Origin: Rhodocyclaceae bacterium
Lineage (GTDB): Bacteria; Pseudomonadota; Gammaproteobacteria; Burkholderiales; Rhodocyclaceae
Direction: 5' to 3'
Assembly (NCBI GenBank): GCA_016791085.1
Contig: JAEUNN010000351.1
Location: forward strand, 1 to 16,469
DNA: 16,469 nucleotides
Shown one piece after another: positions 1-7,523 of the stretch. How positions within the stretch are numbered: the stretch's first letter is position 1; each line of letters starts with the position of its first letter. The position numbers were made by a program, and so were the translations under genes. The notes below the pieces were generated by a model. That model had not been told where the DNA came from. It made no database searches and saw only the letters and a list, made by a program, of their open reading frames with translations.

Positions 1-1565
1 AGCTCGTCGCTCTTGATGCCGTTGTTCTTCATCTGCTTGGGCACGAGGTAGCGCAGCGCGATATTCACCTTCTCGTACTCGGTATAACCGGACAGGCGGA
101 TAAGCTCCATGCGGTCCAGCAGCGGCGGCGGAATGTTCAGCGTATTGGCGGTCGCCACGAACATCACGTCGGACAGGTCGTACTCGACCTCGACGTAGTG
201 GTCCACGAACGTGGAGTTCTGCTCGGGATCCAGCACCTCCAGCAGCGCGGAACTCGGGTCGCCGCGAAAATCCATGCCCATCTTGTCGACTTCGTCGAGC
301 AGGAAAAGCGGATTGCGTACGGCAACCTTGGTCATGTTCTGCAGGATTTTGCCCGGCATGGAGCCGATGTAGGTACGCCGGTGGCCGCGGATTTCGGCTT
401 CGTCGCGCACGCCGCCCAGGCTCATGCGCACGAACTTGCGGTTCGTGGCTTTGGCGATGGATTGCCCGAGCGAAGTTTTGCCCACGCCGGGCGGTCCGAC
501 CAGGCAAAGTATGGGCGCTTTGACCTTATCGACGCGCTGTTGCACGGCCAAATATTCAAGGATGCGCTCCTTGACCTTTTCCAGGCCGTAATGATCTTCT
601 TCCAGCACGCGTTCGGCCGCCGCCAGGTCCTTGCTGATGCGCGAGCGCTTTTTCCAGGGCAGGTTGATGAGCGTTTCGATGTAGTTGCGCACCACCGTGG
701 CTTCGGCCGACATGGGCGACATGAGGCGCAGCTTTTTCAGCTCGCCCTGGGCCTTGTCGCGCGCTTCCTTGCTCATGCCGGAAGACTTGATTTTCTTTTC
801 CATGTCGTCGATGTCGGCACCGTCTTCGCCTTCACCGAGTTCTTTCTGGATCGCCTTGACCTGCTCGTTCAGGTAGTACTCGCGCTGGCTCTTTTCCATC
901 TGCCGCTTGACGCGGCCGCGGATGCGCTTTTCGACCTGCAGGATGTCCAGTTCGGCTTCCATGTGCGACAGGAGTTTTTCCAGGCGCTCGCCGATGTCGA
1001 ACATTTCCAGCACGGACTGTTTCTGTTCCAGCTTGAGCGGCAGGTGGGCCGCGATGGTATCGGCCAGGCGGCCGGGTTCCTCTATGCCGGACAGCGAAGT
1101 CAGGATTTCCTGCGGGATTTTCTTGTTCAGTTTGACGTACTGGTCGAACTGGGAAATGATCGCGCGCCGCATGGCTTCGACTTCGTGGCCACGCGCTTCC
1201 TGCATCGCCACCGGCATGACCGAGGCGATGAATACGGTTTTCTGATCGCGCACCTCTTCGATGCGCGCGCGCTGCAAACCTTCCACGAGCACCTTCACGG
1301 TGCCGTCGGGCAGCTTGAGCATCTGCAGGATATTGGCGATACAGCCGATCGAGTACAGATCGTCGGCTTCGGGTTCATCCTTGGCGGCCGACTTCTGTGC
1401 CACCAGCAGGATGCTTTTGCCGGCTTCCATGGCACTTTCGAGCGCCTTGATCGACTTGGGTCGTCCCACGAACAGCGGGATGACCATGTGCGGGAACACC
1501 ACTACATCCCGTAGCGGGAGCAGCGGAAGTTCGAGCTTTTCGCTACGGTAGTCAGTGCTCGACAT
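1..1565 (-). CDS. lon: ATP-dependent protease La (Lon), N-terminal 521 codons, cut by window edge
   Basis: Lon is a cytoplasmic homohexameric AAA+ serine protease that degrades misfolded and selected regulatory proteins. Reading the minus strand from the ATG at 1565 gives an open frame to the window edge. It begins MSSTDYRSEKLELPLLPLRD, the typical start of the Lon substrate-binding domain (about residues 1-310, including the coiled-coil helix region). The Walker A motif GPPGVGKTS is at residues 357-365 and Walker B FLLDEVDKM is around D424-E425, almost the E. coli numbering. The window ends in the AAA+ module, so the C-terminal protease domain with the Ser-Lys dyad is not visible. The start is supported by an AAAGGT-like ribosome site a few bases upstream and a heat-shock promoter about 35 bases further up. 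It lies downstream of clpX in the same direction. No frameshift was seen; the family assignment is very secure. Confidence 0.97.
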   Translation of the reverse strand, partial: MSSTDYRSEKLELPLLPLRDVVVFPHMVIPLFVGRPKSIKALESAMEAGKSILLVAQKSAAKDEPEADDLYSIGCIANILQMLKLPDGTVKVLVEGLQRARIEEVRDQKTVFIASVMPVAMQEARGHEVEAMRRAIISQFDQYVKLNKKIPQEILTSLSGIEEPGRLADTIAAHLPLKLEQKQSVLEMFDIGERLEKLLSHMEAELDILQVEKRIRGRVKRQMEKSQREYYLNEQVKAIQKELGEGEDGADIDDMEKKIKSSGMSKEARDKAQGELKKLRLMSPMSAEATVVRNYIETLINLPWKKRSRISKDLAAAERVLEEDHYGLEKVKERILEYLAVQQRVDKVKAPILCLVGPPGVGKTSLGQSIAKATNRKFVRMSLGGVRDEAEIRGHRRTYIGSMPGKILQNMTKVAVRNPLFLLDEVDKMGMDFRGDPSSALLEVLDPEQNSTFVDHYVEVEYDLSDVMFVATANTLNIPPPLLDRMELIRLSGYTEYEKVNIALRYLVPKQMKNNGIKSDE

Positions 1566-1599
1566 GGCTTTACCTTTAAAAATTGGGATATCTTTGCGC

Positions 1600-1627
1600 A
1601 GATGGGGACAACCCGGCAAAGTTCAAG
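1600..1627 (-). promoter_or_regulatory. Sigma-32 heat-shock promoter of lon
   Basis: On the minus strand, CTTGAA (1627-1622) is followed by a 14-base spacer and CCCCATCT (1607-1600). This matches the sigma-32 (RpoH) consensus CTTGAA, spacer of about 13-15, CCCCATnT essentially perfectly. Transcription should start near 1593, giving a leader of roughly 30 bases before the lon ATG at 1565. Control of lon by RpoH is established in proteobacteria, so the position fits. The call rests on motif reading only. Confidence 0.88.
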
Positions 1628-1747
1628 TTGTGCCCGGTCCACGAATTCGCGCAGCCTGTCCGCCGCGCGCCCATTCCCACTGCCGGCAGAGGTCCGGCGC
1701 CACGTAGCCCCACCCGCACCAAGGCGGCCGGTTGCCCGCGCCGCCCT

Positions 1748-1783
1748 GCGCAAACTCCGGCCCGTCCGGGACCAGGTTTGCGC
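1748..1783 (-). repeat. Inverted repeat just after clpX stop, possible mRNA 3' end hairpin
   Basis: GCGCAAAC (1748-1755) and GTTTGCGC (1776-1783) are perfect 8-base inverted arms around a GC-rich 20-base interior. The structure begins about 11 bases after the clpX stop codon in the direction of transcription. No T-tract follows, so it is not a standard intrinsic terminator. It could protect the 3' end of a tig-clpP-clpX message or act as a weak terminator before the lon promoter. The role is inferred. Confidence 0.35.
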
Positions 1784-1794
1784 GCGCCGGCGCG

Positions 1795-3060
1795 TCAGTT
1801 CGAACCGGCAACTTTCTGCTGATCGGCGTAGATCAGCAGCGGCCGCACATCGCTATTGACGGAACCTTCGTCCAGCACGACCTTGGCAACGTTTTCCATA
1901 TTCGGAAGTTCGTACATGGTATCGAGCAGTACGCCTTCAAGTATGGAGCGCAAGCCGCGCGCGCCGGTTTTCCGCGCCAGCGCCTTGCGGGCAATGGCTT
2001 GCAGCGCGGTCGGGCGGATTTCGAGTTCCACCCCTTCCATCTGGAACAGCTTCTGGTACTGCTTGATGAGCGCGTTCTTGGGTTCGATCAGAATTTCGAT
2101 CAGCGCTTCTTCGTCAAGTTCGTGCAGCGTCGCAATGACCGGCAGGCGCCCGACGAATTCCGGGATCAGGCCGTATTTGATGAGATCTTCCGGCTCGACG
2201 CGGCGCAAGGTGTCGCTGATGTTCTTGGTGTCCTGGCTTTTGACCTCGGCGCCAAAGCCGATCCCGACCTTTTCGGTACGCGCGCGTATCACGCGATCCA
2301 GACCGTCGAACGCACCGCCGCAAATGAACAGGATGTTGGTCGTATCGACCTGCACGAAATCCTGGTTCGGGTGCTTGCGGCCGCCCTGCGGCGGCACGCT
2401 CGCCACCGTGCCTTCGATGAGCTTGAGCAGCGCCTGCTGCACGCCCTCGCCCGACACGTCGCGCGTGATCGACGGATTGTCGGACTTGCGCGAAATTTTG
2501 TCGATTTCGTCGATATAGACGATGCCCTGCTGGGCTTTTTCGACTTCGTATTCGCACTTCTGCAGCAGCTTCTGGATGATGTTCTCGACATCTTCCCCGA
2601 CGTAGCCGGCTTCGGTCAGCGTGGTTGCGTCGGCGATCACGAAAGGCACGTTGAGGAGGCGCGCCAGGGTTTGCGCCAGCAAGGTTTTACCCGAGCCGGT
2701 CGGCCCCACCAGCAGGATATTGCTTTTCGCCAGTTCGACCTCGTCGTTGCGGGTCATGTGGCGCAAGCGCTTGTAGTGGTTGTACACCGCCACCGACAGG
2801 ATGCGCTTGGCCTGATCCTGGCCGATCACGTACTGATCGAGGATGGCGCAAATTTCTTTCGGCGTGGGCAGGTCGCCGCGCTGGTTCTTCGGCCCCTGCT
2901 CCGCGACGATTTCGTCGCGGATGATGTCGTTGCACAGCTCGATGCACTCGTCGCATATGAATACGGACGGGCCGGCGATGAGTTTGCGCACCTCGTGCTG
3001 ACTTTTGCCGCAAAACGAACAATAGAGGAGCTTGTCACCCCCGGATTTTTTGTCCGACAT
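1795..3060 (-). CDS. clpX: ATP-dependent Clp protease ATP-binding subunit ClpX
   Basis: ClpX is the hexameric AAA+ unfoldase that recognises substrates (for example ssrA-tagged proteins), unfolds them and feeds them to ClpP. The 421-residue product has the usual family length. The N-terminal zinc-binding domain shows Cys14, Cys17, Cys36 and Cys39. Walker A GPTGSGKT is at 119-126, the pore loop GYVGED at 152-157, Walker B VYIDEID at 181-187, a second pore-loop RKH near 228-230, the ClpP-docking IGF tripeptide at 267-269 and a sensor-2 GARGLRSI near the C-terminus. The ATG at 3060 is preceded by GGGAG at good spacing. It lies 17 bases downstream of clpP in the same direction, so the two are surely co-transcribed. 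All catalytic elements are intact. Confidence 0.99.
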   Translation of the reverse strand: MSDKKSGGDKLLYCSFCGKSQHEVRKLIAGPSVFICDECIELCNDIIRDEIVAEQGPKNQRGDLPTPKEICAILDQYVIGQDQAKRILSVAVYNHYKRLRHMTRNDEVELAKSNILLVGPTGSGKTLLAQTLARLLNVPFVIADATTLTEAGYVGEDVENIIQKLLQKCEYEVEKAQQGIVYIDEIDKISRKSDNPSITRDVSGEGVQQALLKLIEGTVASVPPQGGRKHPNQDFVQVDTTNILFICGGAFDGLDRVIRARTEKVGIGFGAEVKSQDTKNISDTLRRVEPEDLIKYGLIPEFVGRLPVIATLHELDEEALIEILIEPKNALIKQYQKLFQMEGVELEIRPTALQAIARKALARKTGARGLRSILEGVLLDTMYELPNMENVAKVVLDEGSVNSDVRPLLIYADQQKVAGSN

Positions 3061-3077
3061 TTTTTACTCCCGCAATC

Positions 3078-3728
3078 TCAGGCCACCGCATCCGTACGGC
3101 TGACCAGCACGCGATCCACCAGGCCGTACTCGACCGCATCCGGCGCGGCCAGGAAATTGTCGCGGTCGGTGTCGCGCTCTATGCGCTCCACGGGCTGGCC
3201 CGTGTGTTTCGCCATGAGCTGGTTGAGCTTGCCCTTCAGGGTAATGATTTCCCGCGCGTGGATTTCGATATCCGACGCCTGACCCTGGAAGCCGCCCATG
3301 GGCTGGTGGATCATGACGCGCGAATTGGGCAGGCAGAAGCGCTTGCCCTTGGCCCCCGCGGCGAGCAGGAAGGCACCCATGCTGGCCGCCTGACCTATGC
3401 ACAGCGTGCTCACGTCGGGCTTGATGAACTGCATCGTGTCGTAAATGGCCAAGCCCGCGGACACCGAGCCGCCCGGCGAATTGATGTAGAAATAGATGTC
3501 CTTGTCCGGATTTTCCGATTCCAGGAACAGGAATTGCGCAACGATCAGGTTGGCCGTGACGTCATCGACCGGTCCGACCAGGAACACCACGCGCTCCTTG
3601 AGCAGGCGCGAGTAAATGTCGTAGGCGCGCTCGCCGCGCCCGCTCTGTTCGATGACCATGGGCACGAGGCCCAGCGCGCGCGCCGCTTCGGCACCTTGGC
3701 CGGCATTTGCAGGTAATGGATAAAGCAT
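3078..3728 (-). CDS. clpP: ATP-dependent Clp protease proteolytic subunit ClpP
   Basis: ClpP is the tetradecameric serine peptidase chamber that works with ClpX (and ClpA, if present). The 216-residue product carries the full catalytic triad: Ser116 in GQAASMGA, His141 in MIHQPMGG and Asp190 in ERDTDRD. The spacing of these residues equals that of E. coli Ser97/His122/Asp171 in mature numbering. The first roughly 19 residues, before LGLVPMVIEQ, correspond to the variable propeptide removed by self-processing; they are unlike the E. coli propeptide, which is normal. The ATG at 3728 has a GGAAAG element 7-8 bases upstream. The gene follows tig after 27 bases and precedes clpX by 17 bases, a classic operon. 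Confidence 0.99.
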   Translation of the reverse strand: MLYPLPANAGQGAEAARALGLVPMVIEQSGRGERAYDIYSRLLKERVVFLVGPVDDVTANLIVAQFLFLESENPDKDIYFYINSPGGSVSAGLAIYDTMQFIKPDVSTLCIGQAASMGAFLLAAGAKGKRFCLPNSRVMIHQPMGGFQGQASDIEIHAREIITLKGKLNQLMAKHTGQPVERIERDTDRDNFLAAPDAVEYGLVDRVLVSRTDAVA

Positions 3729-3755
3729 GACGGTTCTTTCCGCTCTGTTACGGCA

Positions 3756-5066
3756 TCATGCCGCATTTGCCATGAGCTCGTCAAAGCTGATGGGCTTGTC
3801 CACAGTCTGGGCGTGACGCGTTACCCACTCGACCACATTGTCTTCCAGCACGACCGCTTCGATCGGACCCAGACGCTGGCGCTCGGCGTAATACCAGCGC
3901 ACCAGTTCCTCGGGCTGCTCGAAACTTTGCGCCTGTTCCTGCACCATGGCCCGGATCTGCTCGGGCTTGGCGTGGAGGTCCTGATTGTTCTTGAGCACCT
4001 CGGCAATGATGAGCCCGAGCTTGACGCGCCGCTCGGCATTTTCCGCGAACCAGGCCGGTTCGATCGGTATTTTGCTCACGTCCATGCCGCGCCCCTGCAT
4101 GTCCTTGCGCATGTTGTCGGCAAGCAGCTGGCTCTCTTCTTCCACCAGCGCCTTGGGCACCGTGAGCGGAGTCACCGCCAGCAGCGCATCCATGGCCTGC
4201 TGTTTCACGCGCGCCTGTACGCGCTTCCTGATTTCGCGCCCCAGGTTGGCTCTGACCTCGTCGCGCAGCTTGGCCACGTCGCCGTCACCAATTCCCAGCA
4301 AGCGTGCGAAATCGGCGTCCACCTCAGGCAGGCGGGGTGCTTCCACCTTGAGCACACTCACCTCGAACTGCACCGCCTGGCCAGCCAAATCCTTGGCGTG
4401 GTAATCGGCCGGGAAAGTCAGGTCGAAGGTTTTCGTTTCGCCGGCCGCCATGCCCGCGAGCGCGGCTTCGAAATCCGGCAACATGGCTTTGGCTCCGATG
4501 ACTACCGGGTAGTCGTCGCCGCTGCCGCCGGGAAACGCCTCACCGTCGCGGCGGCCGACAAAATTGATCGTGACACGGTCGCCCTCCGCCGCGGCGCGTT
4601 CCGCCAGAACGTATTGGGTACGCTGGCTGCGCAGCACGTCGATGGTTTTGTCCACGTCCGCTTCGGACAGTTCATACGCCGGGCGCTCTATGGTGTTGCC
4701 GGCCAGGTCACCGACCTGAACTTCGGGGTAAATTTCGAACACCGCACGAAATTCCAGCAGGCCCGAGTTTTCGCTCTGACGCGGCTCTATGCGCGGCGCG
4801 CCGGCAATGCGCAGTTTCTGTTCCACCACCGCCTGACCGAACGCGCGTTGCACGGCTTCGCCCAGCGCTTCGGAGCGAACCTGCGGCCCATATTGTTGGG
4901 CGACCAGCTTGAGCGGCACCTTGCCAGGACGGAACCCGGCCATTTTTACCTGCCGCGCCAGGCGCGCAAGACGCTGCTTTACGTCCTGCTCGACTTCGGC
5001 GAGGACCACGGACATTTCGAGCTGGCGCTCCAGCGGATTGACGGCGGCTTCCTGATTTTCTTGCAT
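3756..5066 (-). CDS. tig: Trigger factor, ribosome-associated chaperone and prolyl isomerase
   Basis: Trigger factor binds ribosomal protein L23 at the exit tunnel and shields nascent chains. The 436-residue product has the three-part layout of the family. The N-terminal ribosome-binding domain carries the signature GFRPGKVP at 44-51 (E. coli has GFRxGK at the same position). The FKBP-type peptidyl-prolyl isomerase domain spans about 160-242, and a helical C-terminal chaperone region fills the rest. The ATG at 5066 is the first reasonable start; the Shine-Dalgarno is modest (CAGGT about 8 bases upstream). It is the first gene of the tig-clpP-clpX cluster and is divergent from prkA across a 522-base intergenic region. 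Nothing in it looks damaged. Confidence 0.98.
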   Translation of the reverse strand: MQENQEAAVNPLERQLEMSVVLAEVEQDVKQRLARLARQVKMAGFRPGKVPLKLVAQQYGPQVRSEALGEAVQRAFGQAVVEQKLRIAGAPRIEPRQSENSGLLEFRAVFEIYPEVQVGDLAGNTIERPAYELSEADVDKTIDVLRSQRTQYVLAERAAAEGDRVTINFVGRRDGEAFPGGSGDDYPVVIGAKAMLPDFEAALAGMAAGETKTFDLTFPADYHAKDLAGQAVQFEVSVLKVEAPRLPEVDADFARLLGIGDGDVAKLRDEVRANLGREIRKRVQARVKQQAMDALLAVTPLTVPKALVEEESQLLADNMRKDMQGRGMDVSKIPIEPAWFAENAERRVKLGLIIAEVLKNNQDLHAKPEQIRAMVQEQAQSFEQPEELVRWYYAERQRLGPIEAVVLEDNVVEWVTRHAQTVDKPISFDELMANAA

Positions 5067-5282
5067 GTATGAACCTGCGCTTGGCTGTTGATCTGGCTAT
5101 GTCGATGGAAAATGGCCGTCCAGACGGCGCGCCCCGGGGCGCTGTGGCTGCTTGCCGTGCCTTGCCGCGCCACACGGACAGGCGGCCGGCCGGCGATGGC
5201 TGGCGCTGGACTCACCGCCGCGCCACCCGTGCCGGGCGCGCCTGCGGCGGCCTAACACCACTGCATGCCACGTAAACGCTAT

Positions 5283-5291
5283 ATGGTATCA
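5283..5291 (-). promoter_or_regulatory. Possible extended -10 promoter for tig
   Basis: On the minus strand TGATACCAT (5291-5283) reads as an extended -10 element: TG, one base, then TACCAT, which matches four of six positions of TATAAT. No good -35 hexamer lies 17 bases upstream. It would give a tig leader of about 210 bases. This is the best candidate I can find, but it is weak. No sigma-32 consensus like the one before lon was seen in this region. Confidence 0.25.
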
Positions 5292-5405
5292 CACCGGGCG
5301 CCACCCGGCCAGACCGCCAAAGTCTTGATTCGGCACGACAATTGCAAGGGCGCGCGGAAAAATTCGGACACGCGCGCAACGACTTCGCAAACCACCCTTT
5401 ATTTA

Positions 5406-5435
5406 TTGCTCCGCGGCCGGAGCGAATGGTATATA
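5406..5435 (+). promoter_or_regulatory. Predicted sigma-70-type promoter of prkA operon
   Basis: TTGCTC (5406-5411) and TATATA (5430-5435), separated by 18 bases, lie in a local AT-rich patch of an otherwise GC-rich region. Transcription would start near 5442, giving a leader of about 145 bases before prkA. TATAAG at 5432-5437 is an overlapping alternative -10. In E. coli yeaGH is controlled by nitrogen status and stationary-phase signals; no clear sigma-54 -24/-12 element was found here. Confidence 0.45.
5408..5423. repeat. Perfect dyad in prkA promoter spacer
   Basis: GCTCCG (5408-5413) and CGGAGC (5418-5423) are perfect 6-base inverted arms around CGGC. They sit between the predicted -35 and -10 hexamers of prkA, so a repressor or activator binding site is conceivable. 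Chance occurrence in GC-rich DNA is also plausible. Confidence 0.3.
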
Positions 5436-5444
5436 AGAAAACTG

Positions 5445-5457
5445 ATCGCATTGCGAT
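5445..5457. repeat. Perfect 13-base dyad at predicted prkA transcription start
   Basis: ATCGCA (5445-5450), a central T, and TGCGAT (5452-5457) form a near-continuous palindrome just downstream of the predicted -10. That position suits an operator for a dimeric regulator. The regulator is unknown. Confidence 0.3.
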
Positions 5458-5588
5458 GCTGGCGTGGATGGCGCGAACACCGTCGCGGAATTGCCGTCCA
5501 AAGCCAGAGCCTGGGCTCAAGTTGCCCCCCGGGCTGCCGAAACAAACGTCGTATCCACTGACCGGCAAACGGCCGCAAGGAGTTCGAA

Positions 5589-7511
5589 ATGTCGATATTC
5601 AGTCGTTACCAGGAACGCTACGACGCGGGCAAGGAAGAAGAGTATTCGCTGCAGGAATACCTGGAAATCTGCAAGAGTGACCGCTCCGCCTACGCCACGG
5701 CCGCCGAACGCATGCTCATGGCGATAGGCGAGCCGGAACTCATCGATACGCGCGTCGACCCGCGCAAATCGCGGATTTTTTCGAACAAGATCATCAAGCT
5801 CTATCCGGCTTTCCGTGAGTTCTACGGCATGGAGGAGGTGATCGAGAACATCGTGTCGTATTTCCGCCATGCGGCGCAGGGGCTGGAGGAGAAAAAGCAA
5901 ATCCTCTACCTGCTCGGCCCGGTAGGCGGCGGCAAGTCCTCGCTCGCCGAGCGCCTGAAAACCCTGATCGAGCACGTGCCCTTCTTTGCACTCAAGGGCT
6001 CGCCCATGCACGAATCGCCGCTGGGCCTGTTTTCGCCGTCCGAGGACGGGCCGGTGCTGGAAGAGGATTTCGGCATTCCGCGTCGCTACCTCAATTCCAT
6101 CATGTCGCCCTGGGCCGTCAAGCGCCTCAACGAATTCAACGGCGACATCACGCGCTTTCGCGTCGTGCGCCTGCGTCCGTCGGTGCTGCGCCAGGTCGCC
6201 GTTGCGAAAACCGAGCCGGGCGACGAAAACAACCAGGACATATCTTCCCTGGTCGGCAAGGTGGATATCCGCAAGCTGGAACAATATTCGCAGGACGACC
6301 CGGACGCCTACGCCTATTCCGGCGGCCTGTGCCTGGCCAATCGCGGCCTGCTCGAATTCGTCGAAATGTTCAAGGCGCCGATCAAGGTGCTGCATCCTTT
6401 GCTGACCGCCACGCAGGAAGGCAATTACAAGGGCACGGAAGGTTTTGGCGCAATTCCGTTCGACGGCATCGTGCTGGCCCACTCCAACGAATCGGAGTGG
6501 CTGGCGTTCAAGAACAACCGCAACAACGAAGCCTTCCTGGACCGCATCTATACGGTCAAGGTGCCTTACTGCCTGCGCGTGTCGGACGAAATCCGCATCT
6601 ACAACAAGCTGATCGACAGCAGTTCGCTCAAGCACGCGCCGTGTGCGCCGGACACCTTGCGCATGATGGCGCAGTTCGCCGTGCTGTCGCGCGTCAAGGA
6701 GCCGGAAAATTCCAGCGTGTACTCGAAAATGCGTGTCTATGACGGTGAAAACCTCAAGGACACCGACCCGAAAGCCAAAAGCTATCAGGAGTACCGCGAC
6801 TACGCCGGCGTCGACGAGGGCATGACCGGACTATCCACGCGCTTTGCGTTCAAGGTGCTGTCCAAGGTGTTCAATTTCGACCACCGCGAAGTCGCCGCCA
6901 ATCCGGTGCACCTGATGTACACGCTGGAACAGTCGATAGAACAGGAGCAGTTCCCGCCCGAAACGGAGCAGCGCTTCCTGCGCTACATCAAGGAGTTCCT
7001 GTCGCCGCGCTACGCCGAATTCATAGGCAAGGAAATCCAGACTGCCTACCTCGAGTCCTACTCCGAATACGGCCAGAACATATTCGACCGTTACGTGACC
7101 TACGCCGATTTCTGGATTCAGGACCAGGAATTCCGCGATCCCAACACCGGCGAAATCCTTGACCGCGCGGCGCTCAACGACGAACTGGAGAAAATAGAAA
7201 AGCCCGCCGGCATCAGCAATCCCAAGGATTTCCGCAACGAGGTCGTGAATTTCGTGTTGCGCGCGCGCGCCAAGAACAGCGGCCGCAATCCGCTGTGGAC
7301 CAGCTACGAAAAGCTGCGCACCGTGATCGAGAAGAAAATGTTCTCGAACACCGAAGAACTGCTGCCGGTCATTTCGTTCAGCCCCAAAGGTTCGGCCGAA
7401 GAGCAGAAAAAGCACCGCGACTTCGTCGATCGCATGGTCGAAAAGGGCTACACGGAAAACCAGGTGCGCCTGTTGTGCGAGTGGTATTTGCGCGTACGCA
7501 AGGCGCAGTAA
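5589..7511 (+). CDS. prkA: PrkA/YeaG family AAA+ protein (annotated serine protein kinase)
   Basis: The 640-residue product has the family length (E. coli YeaG is about 644). The N-terminal AAA domain carries Walker A GPVGGGKS at 110-117, preceded by the family's conserved DPRKSRIFSN stretch near 57-66 and followed by ALKGSPMHESPLGLF. The C-terminal part (from about residue 400) is the PrkA domain, which has a weak and debated resemblance to a kinase fold. The family has been reported as a protein kinase and, in Bacillus, also as an ATP-dependent protease, so the biochemical activity is not settled. The ATG at 5589 has an ideal AAGGAG at 5577-5582. It heads an operon with yeaH (12-base gap) and spoVR. 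In enterobacteria YeaG/YeaH are linked to nitrogen starvation and stationary-phase survival. Confidence 0.96.
   Translation: MSIFSRYQERYDAGKEEEYSLQEYLEICKSDRSAYATAAERMLMAIGEPELIDTRVDPRKSRIFSNKIIKLYPAFREFYGMEEVIENIVSYFRHAAQGLEEKKQILYLLGPVGGGKSSLAERLKTLIEHVPFFALKGSPMHESPLGLFSPSEDGPVLEEDFGIPRRYLNSIMSPWAVKRLNEFNGDITRFRVVRLRPSVLRQVAVAKTEPGDENNQDISSLVGKVDIRKLEQYSQDDPDAYAYSGGLCLANRGLLEFVEMFKAPIKVLHPLLTATQEGNYKGTEGFGAIPFDGIVLAHSNESEWLAFKNNRNNEAFLDRIYTVKVPYCLRVSDEIRIYNKLIDSSSLKHAPCAPDTLRMMAQFAVLSRVKEPENSSVYSKMRVYDGENLKDTDPKAKSYQEYRDYAGVDEGMTGLSTRFAFKVLSKVFNFDHREVAANPVHLMYTLEQSIEQEQFPPETEQRFLRYIKEFLSPRYAEFIGKEIQTAYLESYSEYGQNIFDRYVTYADFWIQDQEFRDPNTGEILDRAALNDELEKIEKPAGISNPKDFRNEVVNFVLRARAKNSGRNPLWTSYEKLRTVIEKKMFSNTEELLPVISFSPKGSAEEQKKHRDFVDRMVEKGYTENQVRLLCEWYLRVRKAQ
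5760..5781 (+). terminator. Weak terminator-like hairpin inside prkA
   Basis: CCGCG (5760-5764), loop CAAAT, CGCGG (5770-5774), then A and six Ts (5776-5781). It has the outline of an intrinsic terminator but only a 5-base stem. It overlaps the codons for the conserved DPRKSRIF stretch, so it may simply follow from the protein sequence. It is listed because a second, much stronger copy of this arrangement occurs in yeaH. Confidence 0.2.
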
Positions 7512-7523
7512 GCGGAGCCGCGC

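Larger units (their letters stand above)
5067..5588. other. Divergent intergenic region between tig and prkA (522 bases)
   Basis: No convincing protein gene or tRNA was found here; open frames in it are short, mutually overlapping and resemble no family. The tig-proximal half is very GC-rich and structured. It holds a perfect 14-base palindrome at 5129-5142 (GCGCCCCGGGGCGC) and inverted arms CCGCCGC (5215-5221) and GCGGCGG (5244-5250), all of which would lie in the tig leader RNA. The prkA-proximal half is AT-richer and holds the predicted prkA promoter and two small dyads. Any regulation at this locus should reside in this stretch. Confidence 0.7.

Noticed and set aside
198..1514. 438-codon plus-strand open frame opposite lon
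   Set aside because: It is exactly antisense to the clearly real lon gene, has a biased composition (rich in F, H, D, R, Q) typical of a GC-rich shadow frame, and resembles no family.
5067..5588. tRNA or small protein gene in the tig-prkA intergenic region
   Set aside because: No T-arm sequence or cloverleaf was found on either strand, and the short open frames overlap one another and lack ribosome sites or similarity.
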